Part shown: positions 23,970-34,762 of the stretch, in pieces | Layout: every line of letters starts with the position of its first letter | Numbering within the stretch: position 1 is the first letter of the stretch | Origin: Trileptium ribeirensis | Lineage: Eukaryota; Nematoda; Enoplea; Enoplida; Thoracostomopsidae | Assembly: GCA_030248225.1 (NCBI GenBank) | Contig: JASANE010003329.1 | Span: 20,483 to 84,482, forward strand | Length of the DNA: 64,000 nucleotides | Reading direction: 5' to 3' | Notes under the pieces: generated by a model | Database searches by the model: none | Told to the model about the DNA's origin: nothing | The model's input: only the letters and a program-made list of their open reading frames with translations | Position numbers and translations under genes: made by a program

Positions 23970-24264
23970 ATAGCAAATACCACACTTTTATCGCATCACC
24001 GCCGCCACACGAAAATAGCATGCCGATGATTTCAGAATTCAGGGGCTCCCTCCAAGTGATACTGCCATTGTTGCTTTTCTTAAACGGTTTCAATGGGAAA
24101 CCGCGCATCAGTTCAACTTCGCCGCTGCCCGACACGCTTTCGCAGGTGACAACCAAAGTCCCGCCGTCATAAAGATACGACGTCTCCAAACCCGCTGGGT
24201 CGAGCAGTTGGAATTTTATGGGTTTCGGCTGGGATTGTACTGAAATTTGAATTTTCACTATGGC
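23970..24264 (-). CDS. Immunoglobulin-like domain exon of an unidentified protein
   Basis: Open for 98 codons between acceptor TTAATTTAG and donor CTAT|GTGAGT. The sequence has an Ig-like strand pattern: GGTLVVTCESVSG (B strand with Cys), EVELMRGF, SNNGSITWREPLN (E strand) and IGMLFSCGGG (F strand with Cys). The two cysteines are about 50 residues apart. Ig-like domains usually sit in cell-surface or secreted proteins. It reads directly into the exon at 23582-23673. Upstream exons were not found; the sequence to its right is a dispersed repeat, so the gene may be truncated or its 5' exons distant. A different beta-sandwich fold is possible. Confidence 0.5.
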
Positions 24265-24619
24265 CTAAATTAATGGAACGTTGAGGAGAATGTAAATTAT
24301 ATGTATATATTATGTGAGCAAATACATATGTACAATGTATTAATAATGTTACATGAGTGCACGTGTGTGTAATGAAGTACACATTGCGTACACATGAATA
24401 TAAAGTTTATTTTTAATTAGTTCTGTTGAAAGTTTGAAACAGAATCGCATTCGTGTCGTATACACAGGTTCTTCCGAAAATATCAGATGGGAAAAGATTG
24501 TTGATTCTGAAAAAGGGTAATGCTCGAGTACATATAAGCCGTATCCAATCAAGTTTGACTGCAGACAGCAAAATTATCGCATCCAGCATGCTCGATCACC
24601 CAACAGGGACTTATTGGAA

Positions 24620-24993
24620 GGTAAAAACACGCAATAACCTGTCGAAATTTGAAAAGTCTATTTCTGGCAAAATGTGGACGAACCATATTCGGGCCCAGAG
24701 CTGTCCAGGAAGTGGTTCCACAAAAAATCGTAGTTAGCAAAGGAGTACATCTCGATGAGCTGATTCTGTATCTTTTTAGAAGCCGGCGTCGCGATACATG
24801 GACTGCGAAACACTGATACCAGCATGGTCATCTTTGGCAAAGTACCCTTAAAATCCCGTTTTGCCATTTCAACCCGGAAGATGGGGCGGAAGCTGTTCGC
24901 GTACAACTATAGAGCACATGGTCATGACTTTAACTATCAGAATTTTTATCGAAATTCAGAACATCAGATTTATTCGAACATCAGTCATAAATG
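24620..24993 (+). repeat. Dispersed repeat family, copy A
   Basis: Matches in inverted orientation 34380-34762. Shared landmarks are TTTGAAAA(G/A)T...TTTCTGGCAAA, CACAAAAAATC, GATGAGCT(G/A)ATTC, GGTACC/GATACC...GCATGG and CCC(G/C)GAAGATG(G/T)GG. No frame stays open in both copies, so it is probably a transposon relic. Confidence 0.6.
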
Positions 24994-25028
24994 AGAAAAA
25001 AAAGAAATGTTCACGATTTCCATTTAAA

Positions 25029-25138
25029 GTCTTCCGTGGAAACCAAGGTCTTCCGTGGAAACCAAGGTCTTCCGTTGAGACCAAGGTCCGCCGTGGAAAC
25101 CAAGGTTTTCTGTGGAAACCAATTTAGAGTCTTCCGTG
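25029..25138. repeat. Minisatellite, about five 18-19 bp units
   Basis: Repeats of GTCTTCCGTGGAAACCAAG, with single-base variants, lie exactly between copy A of the dispersed repeat and a second copy of its last 130 bp. Confidence 0.85.
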
Positions 25139-25272
25139 GTCTTACATTTCTACCCGGAAGATGGGGTGCAAGCTGTTCTCGTTCAACAATTCATCACATC
25201 GTCATCACTTTCACTACCCAACAACATTTTTTTTCGAAATCCATCCATCCGAACATGAGTTATAAATAACAG
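25139..25272 (+). repeat. Partial duplicate of the dispersed repeat's 3' end
   Basis: Repeats the tail of copy A: ACCCGGAAGATGGGG, AGCTGTTC, then a CATC/CATG-GTCAT-ACTTT block and a run ending CATGAGTTATAAAT. Confidence 0.6.
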
Positions 25273-28094
25273 CGTGTTTTCGCTCCGTTTCAATTATGTT
25301 ATAAATTTAGATAATTGTGGTTGACACAATATTCGAAAACTTTTCAGTTCGAATATTCAGTTTTTACTCCTTCAGTTTACCAAATTTACATAGCTAGACT
25401 TAAAATTGACGCGGGATGTTGCAACGTTTTAATTTTGTTTCCAATCATATATTATGAACAAACAGAACAACTGGCTATATATTATAATTATATTAGATAA
25501 ATATAATCTAATATAATATATATTTCTATAATGTAACGGTAATGTAATATATAGTATCATTGCTGTTGGGTTTACCTTAAGTAATAGTAGAAATTAATTC
25601 CGAAAAAAATGTGTTTCAACCCTGTAACTTCTGAACTCAGTGATGAACATGCTCACTTACTATGTTGTAGGCATGTCTTCATCTAAAAATCGTAATAAGA
25701 TGCTGTACTGAATAAGGTACACCATAAAACGTTGAAAATAAAAATTTCATTTTTTCAATAAAAATTAAGTGAAAAGATCACATTGTACTTCTAATGTATA
25801 CATTATATAACCATGTAATTCTTGAAATTTTGTTGCAACTCTAGTAATAAAACAACAGATTGGGGTATTACGCTCATTTTGTTCTGTTGGGTGAAGTCTA
25901 TAGGGATGAGGTTTAAATCTATGCGGCAGCAATAACAGTGGGGTGCACATATGTCCGCCAGTTCAGGAGCAGGGGTCAAACAAAGCAACACTTCAGGCTA
26001 TCAGGTGCAATTTGGATTTAGGTTATAACTAAGCCGTTTCAGCTAAAATTTTAGCAGCTGATCTGGCCTCAGGTGGCTTGCCTGTGGAAGCAGTATGCCT
26101 TAGGAAAACGGTCGTATTAAGAGACAGCGGAGCAAATCATAATTTTAGTTCAAAATTTATGTTAATTTTGTTGGGTCTTCTAGGCTATAGCCGCATTCTG
26201 ACCCAATTTCCGCAAATTTGTAGTTTAACATACCATTCGAACCGCATCGACGAGCTGTAGCGCACGGTTTAAAGTCATGGCAAATGGTTCATATGTTAAA
26301 CAGCTACAGCCATTTAAATAAACTCCAAAGACTTCTCTAACTTGTGAAGTCAAGAATTCAGCTGATTTTGACATTTTAGTTACATTATATAATAATATAA
26401 TTATTGAATTATAAGATATAATTACATTACTATAATATGGAACTATATCATAGGTGCGAATAAGGATAGAGCAAAAGATTACCCCTAACGCGCCATTCAA
26501 GACACATTTACCCTCCCGGAAGGCTCAACAACAAACCCAAGCAAGCAACGATTTGGGAAATTTGACAAAAACTTGACAAAATGCAAAATTTTATCCAAAA
26601 TAAGGGAAATTAGCAAAAAAATTGAGGACCATTGGAGAAAATTTTAGGGGAAATTGGAAAAATTACGAGCACTTGTAATTTAGAAAATTTACCTTCCACT
26701 AACTTTCCCCTCAAAGAGAATATCCTCTCCACCACCGAAACTATCAACCCCTAATTTACGGACCTCGAGCCCCTATGCATTATGTAATTGCATAACAATT
26801 ATTTATTTTGCGGTCATTAGTTCACTAGTATATAGCTGTGAGAATATGGGCATACCCTGCAGCAATTTTGACATTCTATCTACCTGCGATACACGACCCC
26901 CACAACCGCACTGCCGCCCCCGTGCCACTGGCTACCAACCTGAGGCCTCGGACCTTGAGTATGTATGTCTAAGACTGTTCGTAACAAAATTCGATTGCGA
27001 ACGACGCACTAGCATAATATTGCAGTTACATATACCCGTAACTGCTACTGTCGCTAACATGCTACGAGAAAACTATTGTCACTGCATTTATGTTAGATTC
27101 TATTGTCGCTACAATGGCATTGAGCAAGCTATTGATGTTGCAGCAACAATATGGTTTCTTTGGTGGGTACACTGAAGGCAAACGTTATTGCAACATCAAT
27201 ATTTATGCGCAACGCTATTGTTGAACCAAAAATAGAAAATCATTATACTCTGCAATAATATAACGAAAACGTATCGTCTTTGCAATAGCTTACGGTGTGC
27301 TTTGTGAATGACGCATAAGATGTAAATTGTGTTGTACAAATGTTTAAATATGCTACAAAACAACGAAATATCACATTTAACTATAATTTGTAGAGCCGTT
27401 TCTAGTTCAAATATATTGTATCATTGAAATGCTTACCAAGTTGTATAAATAACAATTGAACGATTAAATAAACACACAGCTTAAATGTGGTTTGGTTGTG
27501 GTGACACATTCCAGTGATTGACACAATGTTGAAGCTAAAATTCAAAAATAACCCGAAACTATACAGTGGCCAATTTCACAACGCTTATTAATTAAAATCA
27601 TTTACATAGAATTCGGAACAGAATTCCCAATACTGTTAAAAGGAAATTTTAAAAACATCTACTGCTATACAAATTCGTGGTAGTAACAATGTTATATCAT
27701 ATTCATATTCGTAAAGACCATAGAAGCCTTAAGAATGATAAACGCCAGAGATGCTTGCCTTAAGCCGTAGTTAGCTCCCGGATTGCTAAGATTTGTTTTT
27801 GATTTTATATATCAAATTATAAAACTCGTGGTCTTTCTACTTAAGCGACGTTCACATTAAGATGCGGGCAATGACTGCGAAAGTTGCAGTGTAAATTTAA
27901 TCTGTAATTATGAAAGTGCCTGTTGGGGCTGGTGCCTTTTTCACCACAAAATTTTTCCTTTTTCTTTTCCATAAAGGCCGCCCCCACGCCGCCCTGGTAT
28001 TCCCTGTCGCCCTCGGCATGGCATATGAGCGTATGAGTACGTAAACTAAATATATATATATAACTTGTTATATGTAATATAAAACCTAGCTATG
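25273..28094. other. No recognised gene
   Basis: AT-rich. From about 26510 to 26970 it carries an A-rich stretch with GGGAAATT/TTAGCAAAA motifs followed by a CCCCC-rich patch ending GACCTTGAG, resembling 33540-33800. A perfect 12-bp inverted repeat lies at 27131-27142 and 27189-27200. Confidence 0.4.
26510..26970 (+). repeat. A-rich/C-rich dispersed repeat, copy 1 (tentative)
   Basis: An A-rich half with aaattggaaaaatt-type motifs is followed by a GC-rich half ending in CCTCGGACCTTGAG. 33540-33800 has the same two-part order and a near-identical end (CCTCAGACCTTGAG). Limits are approximate. Confidence 0.35.
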
Positions 28095-28870
28095 TATTTA
28101 CCTATAAACATATAAAATATATTAAACCTATATAATTATCAAAATTCACCCATATCCCTCCACATCCCAAAACCCCAAATTTTATACCTAAAAAACTCCT
28201 AAAACCTGTTTCTTTCTTTTAAATATCACTTTTCCCAACAAATATCCCATATTCACCCACCCTCTCCTTCTAAAACCAAAATTCTACCCAAAATATATTT
28301 TTCTCATTTTTCTACTAAAATTCAAACCCCTTCTCCTCACCCAAACCTCCATCAATTCTCCTAAAATTTTCATATCTTTGTCACATTACCACCCCCATCC
28401 ACATATTAAACCCCCTCCTTCCCCTTCTTCTTATTTCCTATAAATCAACCCTTTCCAAAAATATCCTTTTTCTCCCCTTTTTCTCCATTTTTCAAATATC
28501 CCCCATTCCCTCAAAATTCAACCCCTATCCCCTAAATTTTAATATCGTTTTTCCCTTACCACCCCTATTCATATATCTACTCCACCCCTTTTCCACCTCT
28601 CTATTTTTCATAAATTTCACCTTTCCTTAAAATTCCAATTTTCTCCAATTTTTCACATTTTTCTAACATCTTCCATTTTATCAAATCTTAACCCCCACTC
28701 CTCAAATTTAAAATACAACTTCCCCTACTTACCCCCTTCATCTTATTAAAATTTCACAATCCCCTTCTTTATACTTTTCTCAAACCACACCCCAAATTTC
28801 TACCCCTTTTCTCCTTCTAAATTTTTCTTCAAAATTCATCTAAATAATATAATAAACATATAATATATCT
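28095..28870. repeat. G-depleted tract: three G in 776 nt of the plus strand
   Basis: By direct reading the only G are at 28208, 28380 and 28547, while C stays abundant, often as runs of four or five. The minus strand is therefore almost C-free with many G runs. Some phrases (AATTCCAATTTTCTCCAATTTTTC) resemble the complement of the A-rich repeat at 26510-26700. Confidence 0.9.
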
Positions 28871-31800
28871 GTTATATTCGCGGCAAGCGCGTGTATTTTA
28901 ATCCAGTATGGTACTGTTTGCTAGCGCCTACGGGGCGAGGTGATTCTTACTAGTTATTCTACTTGTTTTGGATAATGAATTATATTGTATTGGATTATGT
29001 AGTGTGCTATTATTAGTTTTAGTTTCGAATTAATTACCTAGCTATGCTTAGGAACGGTTTCATGAGTTTAGCTTACGTGGCGTTTTCGTGGAGCGAGCGC
29101 TAAAGTTTAATTCGGTTTTTTTGTGTTTTAAGACCGACGGAGTTGTTTTGCAATAATTATGTTTTAATTAATTAGAGTTTAGGACTACCTAGCTAAGGCC
29201 TGTTACGAGAACAGGGTGTTTTACGTTTGAATGCGATGCATATATGGTTTTCCTACAATTGTTGCGATGAGTAGTGATCGAGTTAGAATTTTTAGTGGCT
29301 AGGAAGCGCTGCTTGGCGGAGATTGCTGGAAAGGTTGCCACTTATTTACTTTACGTGTTTATAATATTTTGGTTACGAGAAAATTTACAGCGTTTGCTAA
29401 CGGGTTGATGCGTGAATTTGTCGACTTGGGATGAGACCTTTAACGATTTTCTCGCATAGAAATTAATTATAACCACAATAATTGCATTCAGTGAACATTA
29501 CCGGTATTTTTGCCTATTATCCTTTACTGTGTTTATGGTTACCTAGCTAACCGCGGATTTTCTGATTTTGAATTTAACTTCAAATTACCGAGCGTTAGAT
29601 TGGAAGTGATTATTGATTAGATACTATTGCCTTCCTGTTCGAGTACAAGGGCCGTGTAGAAAAGTGTTAAATACAGGTGTTATACTGCCGCACCGGGTAA
29701 AAACACCTGTGGTAACCGTTATTAGCTAGAAAAGGGTGTGTGTCACGGACGTATTATTCTTTCCTACTAACTATCCTCTATATGCGTAATAATTACGGGT
29801 GATATCGAATTGTGTTCTTTACGTAAAGCTTAAAGGAGTGCTACGAAACCTATTTAGATGCTCGAACTTTAAGTCTAGCCAACTGACCGAAGGTTTAATT
29901 TCAACTCTGGTGTTAATCTATATATTTTTCGTTTCCTTTCTTCTTGCGAATAAACATCAGCGAATCGCAGCTTAGGAGCGCCGTGGAAAATCAGCGCTCC
30001 GTTATAGTTATAAATAAACGTTTAAGACCCGTTGGCTGTCGTTGAACTCGATAAAAAAGATCGCAATAAATCTACATCGGTGTGTGCTGCGCTGTTAAAG
30101 TCTTTGGAGTAACCCCGAAGTAGGAGGCACTAGCAAACTGTCACCCCTTTCCTGGTACGCCAGACCCCGAACTCGCGCACCCCAGCTGTCACTGTAGTAT
30201 TAATTGGTGGCCGGAATTCTGTCTTTCGTGTGTTATAGTGGTCGCTGGGGGTCGGAGCGTCGCGTAAGCAAGAAGCTACACCGCCGCAGAAATAAATTTA
30301 GCTCCGACAGTGCCTACCTAGCTTTATACAAAGGCAGTTGCTCGCTGTTTGAAGCATTAACCGCACCAAAATCTCGGCGCGGTATAGTAATGTTTGTCCT
30401 GTAACACGTGTTCGTGAAATTTATATTTCATCTGCAGAGCTTCTCATGGCTTCCTTACAGCAACGACACCATGTTGGTTTGGTGAAGTAATGAAAGTGGG
30501 CAGTAGTGACACTGCAGTCAAACGGGTAATTCCTAGGTACCGTCACCACTTGTACCTTCCCCAGATTACTGCAATTATAAAATGGCGATATAAAAGGCGG
30601 TTGTCCTTATCTAACTAGGTCAGTTTAAATCGGATTCGACGATCTCTCAGAATGTTCATCGATATAGAATTTGGTGTCTTCCGTTTAGGTCCGAATTTGT
30701 ACATATACACCTTGGATTAATTCAGCTAAAACGTTCCTTTACGTTATAAGTATCATACAAATTAAACATCCATAATTTATGATAATTTTGGATAATTTGA
30801 TGATACACACCTACGTTTTTCTAACACCATTAATCGCTCTACCCGTACGTAGTCTGTACTACAGAATATATACATATTTTAATATGGAAATGGAAGAATA
30901 CAAACAAAATGTTTATTTTAATCCCAACCCAAGCAGTATCCCAACTGATTGGCAAAATTTAAACTGATTTTGGTGTGCAAATTTGTTTTTACCTCAATCA
31001 TTTTGAGCTTAATATCAACAGCAGGACCGACTTCACGAACTAGCTATCCTACTGATCCTATAAAGTGGAGCATTTATTTTCCTAAATCCAACCGTCTGCC
31101 AACCGTATTGCATTTACACTGTTTCACTGAAACAAGCTTCTGTACAATATGTGAATGTTGTCGAAACGCTGAAAAGTTGGGTCTTGTGTAAATAAAACGG
31201 TATCAAATATATTTTTGTGTGACATTGTTTTCGGATATTGTCTGCATCCGGTACATGTATAATAGCTTAGCAACAACTCATAAGTACAAATCTACATTCG
31301 TAACCAGAGTTGGCATATGTATTGTCATTATTAATTTATGAAGCATAGATGGATGCAATTTTTAGTCTCAGAGGTTGTCATTGTTTCACCCCTCAAAAAC
31401 GGCGACTGACTTGCGATGTGAAACTAGTGGTAAATACCGCAGCTTCACTCGAAAACGCGAAATAGCATTTGAATTGACTGTCGTGAAGATTGCAAGTTTT
31501 ACAGTCATATTTTATAATGTACATATATACGCAATACGCTGAGCCGTAAAATTGGCAGCGTCCGGTCGTTTTCACACAAAAGTTCCAAAGTTTTTAAAAC
31601 CGATTTTTTATATCTTCTTACAGTTAATTATTTAAATTTATGTAAATTGTGAACACTAAAAAGACACTTTTCGATAAAAAACTTTAATATTCTAAAAAAT
31701 CAAACAAATTCGAGAACTAAAGCTTGTTGATTAAACTTATCTCATGTTGAAGTGCTGCAGCGTATAAATATTGTAGACATTTGGATTACACAAGTGAAAC

Positions 31801-34379
31801 GATTTGACTTCAAAGCGACCTATTTTAAAGGTGAGAAACATAACATACCTTATGGCGTATAGTTCTATCTTCGGCTTCACATGAACTGTCCACTTTACTG
31901 CAAGCGGATTGTCTCTAATCAACTCAAACTATGATCATAAAGTACCAATTAGAGAAAAATATATTGTAATAGAACTCATCTCAAAATGACATTCTCACAC
32001 ACACTGTAATTTGCTAAGTTAAATGTATTTTCAACTTTGACAAATTGTGTTTTCTTAACAAGAATTTTCGTAATATTCGGAAAAAATAATTACAAAAACA
32101 GAATGGACAACTTCGCGGCAACATTTTACTAAATGGCGATCTCCAGAATCTAGCAGCACAAATATTTTTGCATTTTGTAAACTGTGCCAAATCTGCTGGA
32201 ATGACATTTTGCTGTCAACCTGTAATACACAATTTATTTGGAACACGTCAGGCCTTCCGTGTAATTTGCATTGCAATTATAGTCTTCTGTTTAAAATTAT
32301 ACTTGCTAATTGACATTCAGAACGTTGGATTAGCGCAAACGTCAGCAAGTTGTTTCTACGTTTATTCGTTGACGTTCATATAATCTGACGTTCAATTGAG
32401 GGATCAAAATGTCTGCACAATTTGCGTTCAAGTTATCGGAATCCAGAAGATACGGAACTACGCTACCCCGTAACGGCTAATCGTGTGCTTTTAATTCTAA
32501 ATTTTGGTTACAGCTTTTTGCTGTTCCTAATGACCAGACTGTTTCACCGTTCCTTATCATTTTTTGAACATCTCGCCCTCATGAAATTTATCTAAAATCT
32601 ACATTTTGGCTTAAAATATTATAGAACTGAAATTTCTATAAATCTTGCGAAAATCGGCAGCACTTTGGGGACATCTTGTTCAATTTCTAAGTATTATGAT
32701 AAAAACTGCGAAGTCTCACACATAATATTCAGTAAGGTTCAAATTAAGACTGAACTTAGGTAATATTTACACATATATTTATTTATATACCAAAAGCAAA
32801 TGCCAGGAATTATACCCTGTGATAGAATAAAATTTCAAATTGCAAACTTAGATTCCCTAATGCCTATCAACATTGCACACGAATTATTCAGTGTTCGCGA
32901 ATAAATCTAATGCAATAGTGACATTACAAACGTATAGTCACGCTTTTGCTGTTACTGACCAAAATTGACCTTAATTCAAATTCAACATATTTTCGTATTT
33001 AAAGTAATTTTACTTCAACTTTCACGGATACCTTCATGGTTACAATTCAATCCCAAAGCAGAGTGTTCGCCAACGCTTTTCCATAGAATTTCAATAAAGG
33101 AAAGCGTTCGTTAACAATAGTTATGCGAAATTTCAAAATAAGATGGTTGGTAAAGGTCACATTAAGTTAACCCACCCATACATACCCGTGATAATTGTGC
33201 CTTTTAAGTTAGGTACCATAGCTGAAACGCAGTCACGAATAGCGTTATTGAGCGTCAGAAACCGGTTTGCTGTAAAATGTGCAGAATATTATTAAACTTT
33301 GTCTTTTTATACAACTTTTGTTCAAGAAGTAGAACTTTTAGTAATTTGCATTAAGATCCTGGCGTATCTACCGTGCATGATAATGGTGGGAATTAAGTTA
33401 CCTTAAGACGACCCTCCTGCCACCCTCCCTGGTGCTGAGCGGCGATTGCTCCCACCTGAGAGAAGGCCCCACGCCCATATGGCACTGAAGTGGCCACTTC
33501 TCGACCCGGTGCCAAAGATGCCGCCATGTCCAACCCTCTGCGCGACGTAAAATTTCAAATGTCACGAAAATTGGACAAAATTAGCACAACTAGCCAGAAA
33601 TTGGCAAACATTACCGAACATTAGTACAACGTAGCGAACGTTTACAAAAATGAAAAATATACATTTAAAAATTCGACATTTATCCTACAACTTTAGCACT
33701 CCCACCACCCAGGTGAACCGTTCTGTGACATAGAAGACCGACCTTCCTCTCCGGCACCGGCTACCCAAGCCCTGGCACCTCAGACCTTGAGCACGTGAAG
33801 TACCTACCATATGTCTAGTTATTCGAGGAGGTTGGTAACTGATAGAAACGGCCTAAGCAACGCTCCACTCGTGGCGTACGTATTCTGTGAGACGCAATTT
33901 TTGCATGGCCTAATAGCGAAAGACATTTTGTCGAAGATCTAATAGCATAGCCCGACCCATGCCATTTCAACTATAGATCCTCAGGCCATTAAGTCTTCAG
34001 AAAGACAATATCATGACTAGTATTGACTCTCAAAGCGAATGAAAACCGGAGGATGTGCCGGCTACAGTGGTCATAGACACTACCGCAACGATTTCCAAGC
34101 CAAACGGCCGACCAACAGCACAACTCGGCACACGCCATTCGATCTATATAGTAATCATAACTTTCTACAAAATTTTAATTTCGGTCGGCCAACACCGACA
34201 TCTAGACGGTTCAACGCCCGGGCGACGGCAAGAAGTCTCTTTCGTTGCAATACAAATTTATTATTCGCAAATGCTTCTTTATCATTTGTTCAAAAATTCA
34301 TTGCCATACCAAAGTATTTCATGGCGTGCCGTGAAACGGAAAATTCATGACCATTTCTTTTTTGTCTGTCACTGTCATT
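28871..34379. other. No recognised gene
   Basis: 28871-30420 is less AT-rich and LTR-like in texture, with an AATAAA at about 30065 and a primer-binding-site-like TGGTGGCCGG at 30206, but no paired LTR or protein is visible. 30420-33400 is plain AT-rich sequence. 33400-33800 holds a repeat listed separately. Confidence 0.35.
33540..33800 (+). repeat. A-rich/C-rich dispersed repeat, copy 2 (tentative)
   Basis: Repeated AATTGG(A/C)AAA/TTAGCACAA motifs are followed by CCACCACCC...GGCACC and CCTCAGACCTTGAG, as at 26510-26970. A similar A-rich stretch without the complete end occurs at about 36180-36300. Confidence 0.35.
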
Positions 34380-34762
34380 CATAGCTCATCTGTTGTAGAA
34401 TGGAAATTGAGAATTTTTTGATCGACAGCAAAAGTTATAACAATGCGCCCTTTAGTTGCAAACGGCTCCGGCCACATCTTCGGGGTTAAATTGCAAAAAA
34501 AACAGGTTTAATAGGGTTCTTTGTCAAATATTGCCATGCGGGTACCAGTCTTTCGCAACCCATATCTTGAGAAACAGGCTTCATGTCGAAAAACCACATC
34601 CAGTCGGAATTAGCTCATCGGGATATACATCTATTTTTAACTTGATTTTTTGTGAGATCGCTGCTTGGTCCGTTGCAGGTCCGAATATAGTTCAGCGACC
34701 CTTTGCCAGAAATAGCAATTTTTCAAATGTCGCCGTGTTATTCCTTGTTTATATTTTAGAAT
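34380..34762 (-). repeat. Dispersed repeat family, copy B
   Basis: Inverted, diverged copy of 24620-24993 over nearly its full length. Its open frame on the plus strand (34456-34764) is not conserved in copy A, so I do not call it a gene. Confidence 0.6.

Noticed and set aside
24465..24618. Plus-strand stretch resembling an Ig strand (RLLILKKGNARVHISRI, TGTYWK)
   Set aside because: It lies only 200 bp from an opposite-strand Ig-like exon, lacks the paired cysteines and runs into a dispersed repeat. Likely chance or a rearranged scrap.
32160..32230. Minus-strand FGTVYK, like a kinase glycine loop
   Set aside because: The frame stops within about 20 codons and no other kinase motif is in phase nearby.
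34039..34384. Overlapping 103- and 109-codon plus-strand frames
   Set aside because: Two frames of one strand both open by chance. No domain, and no homology between the frames and known motifs.
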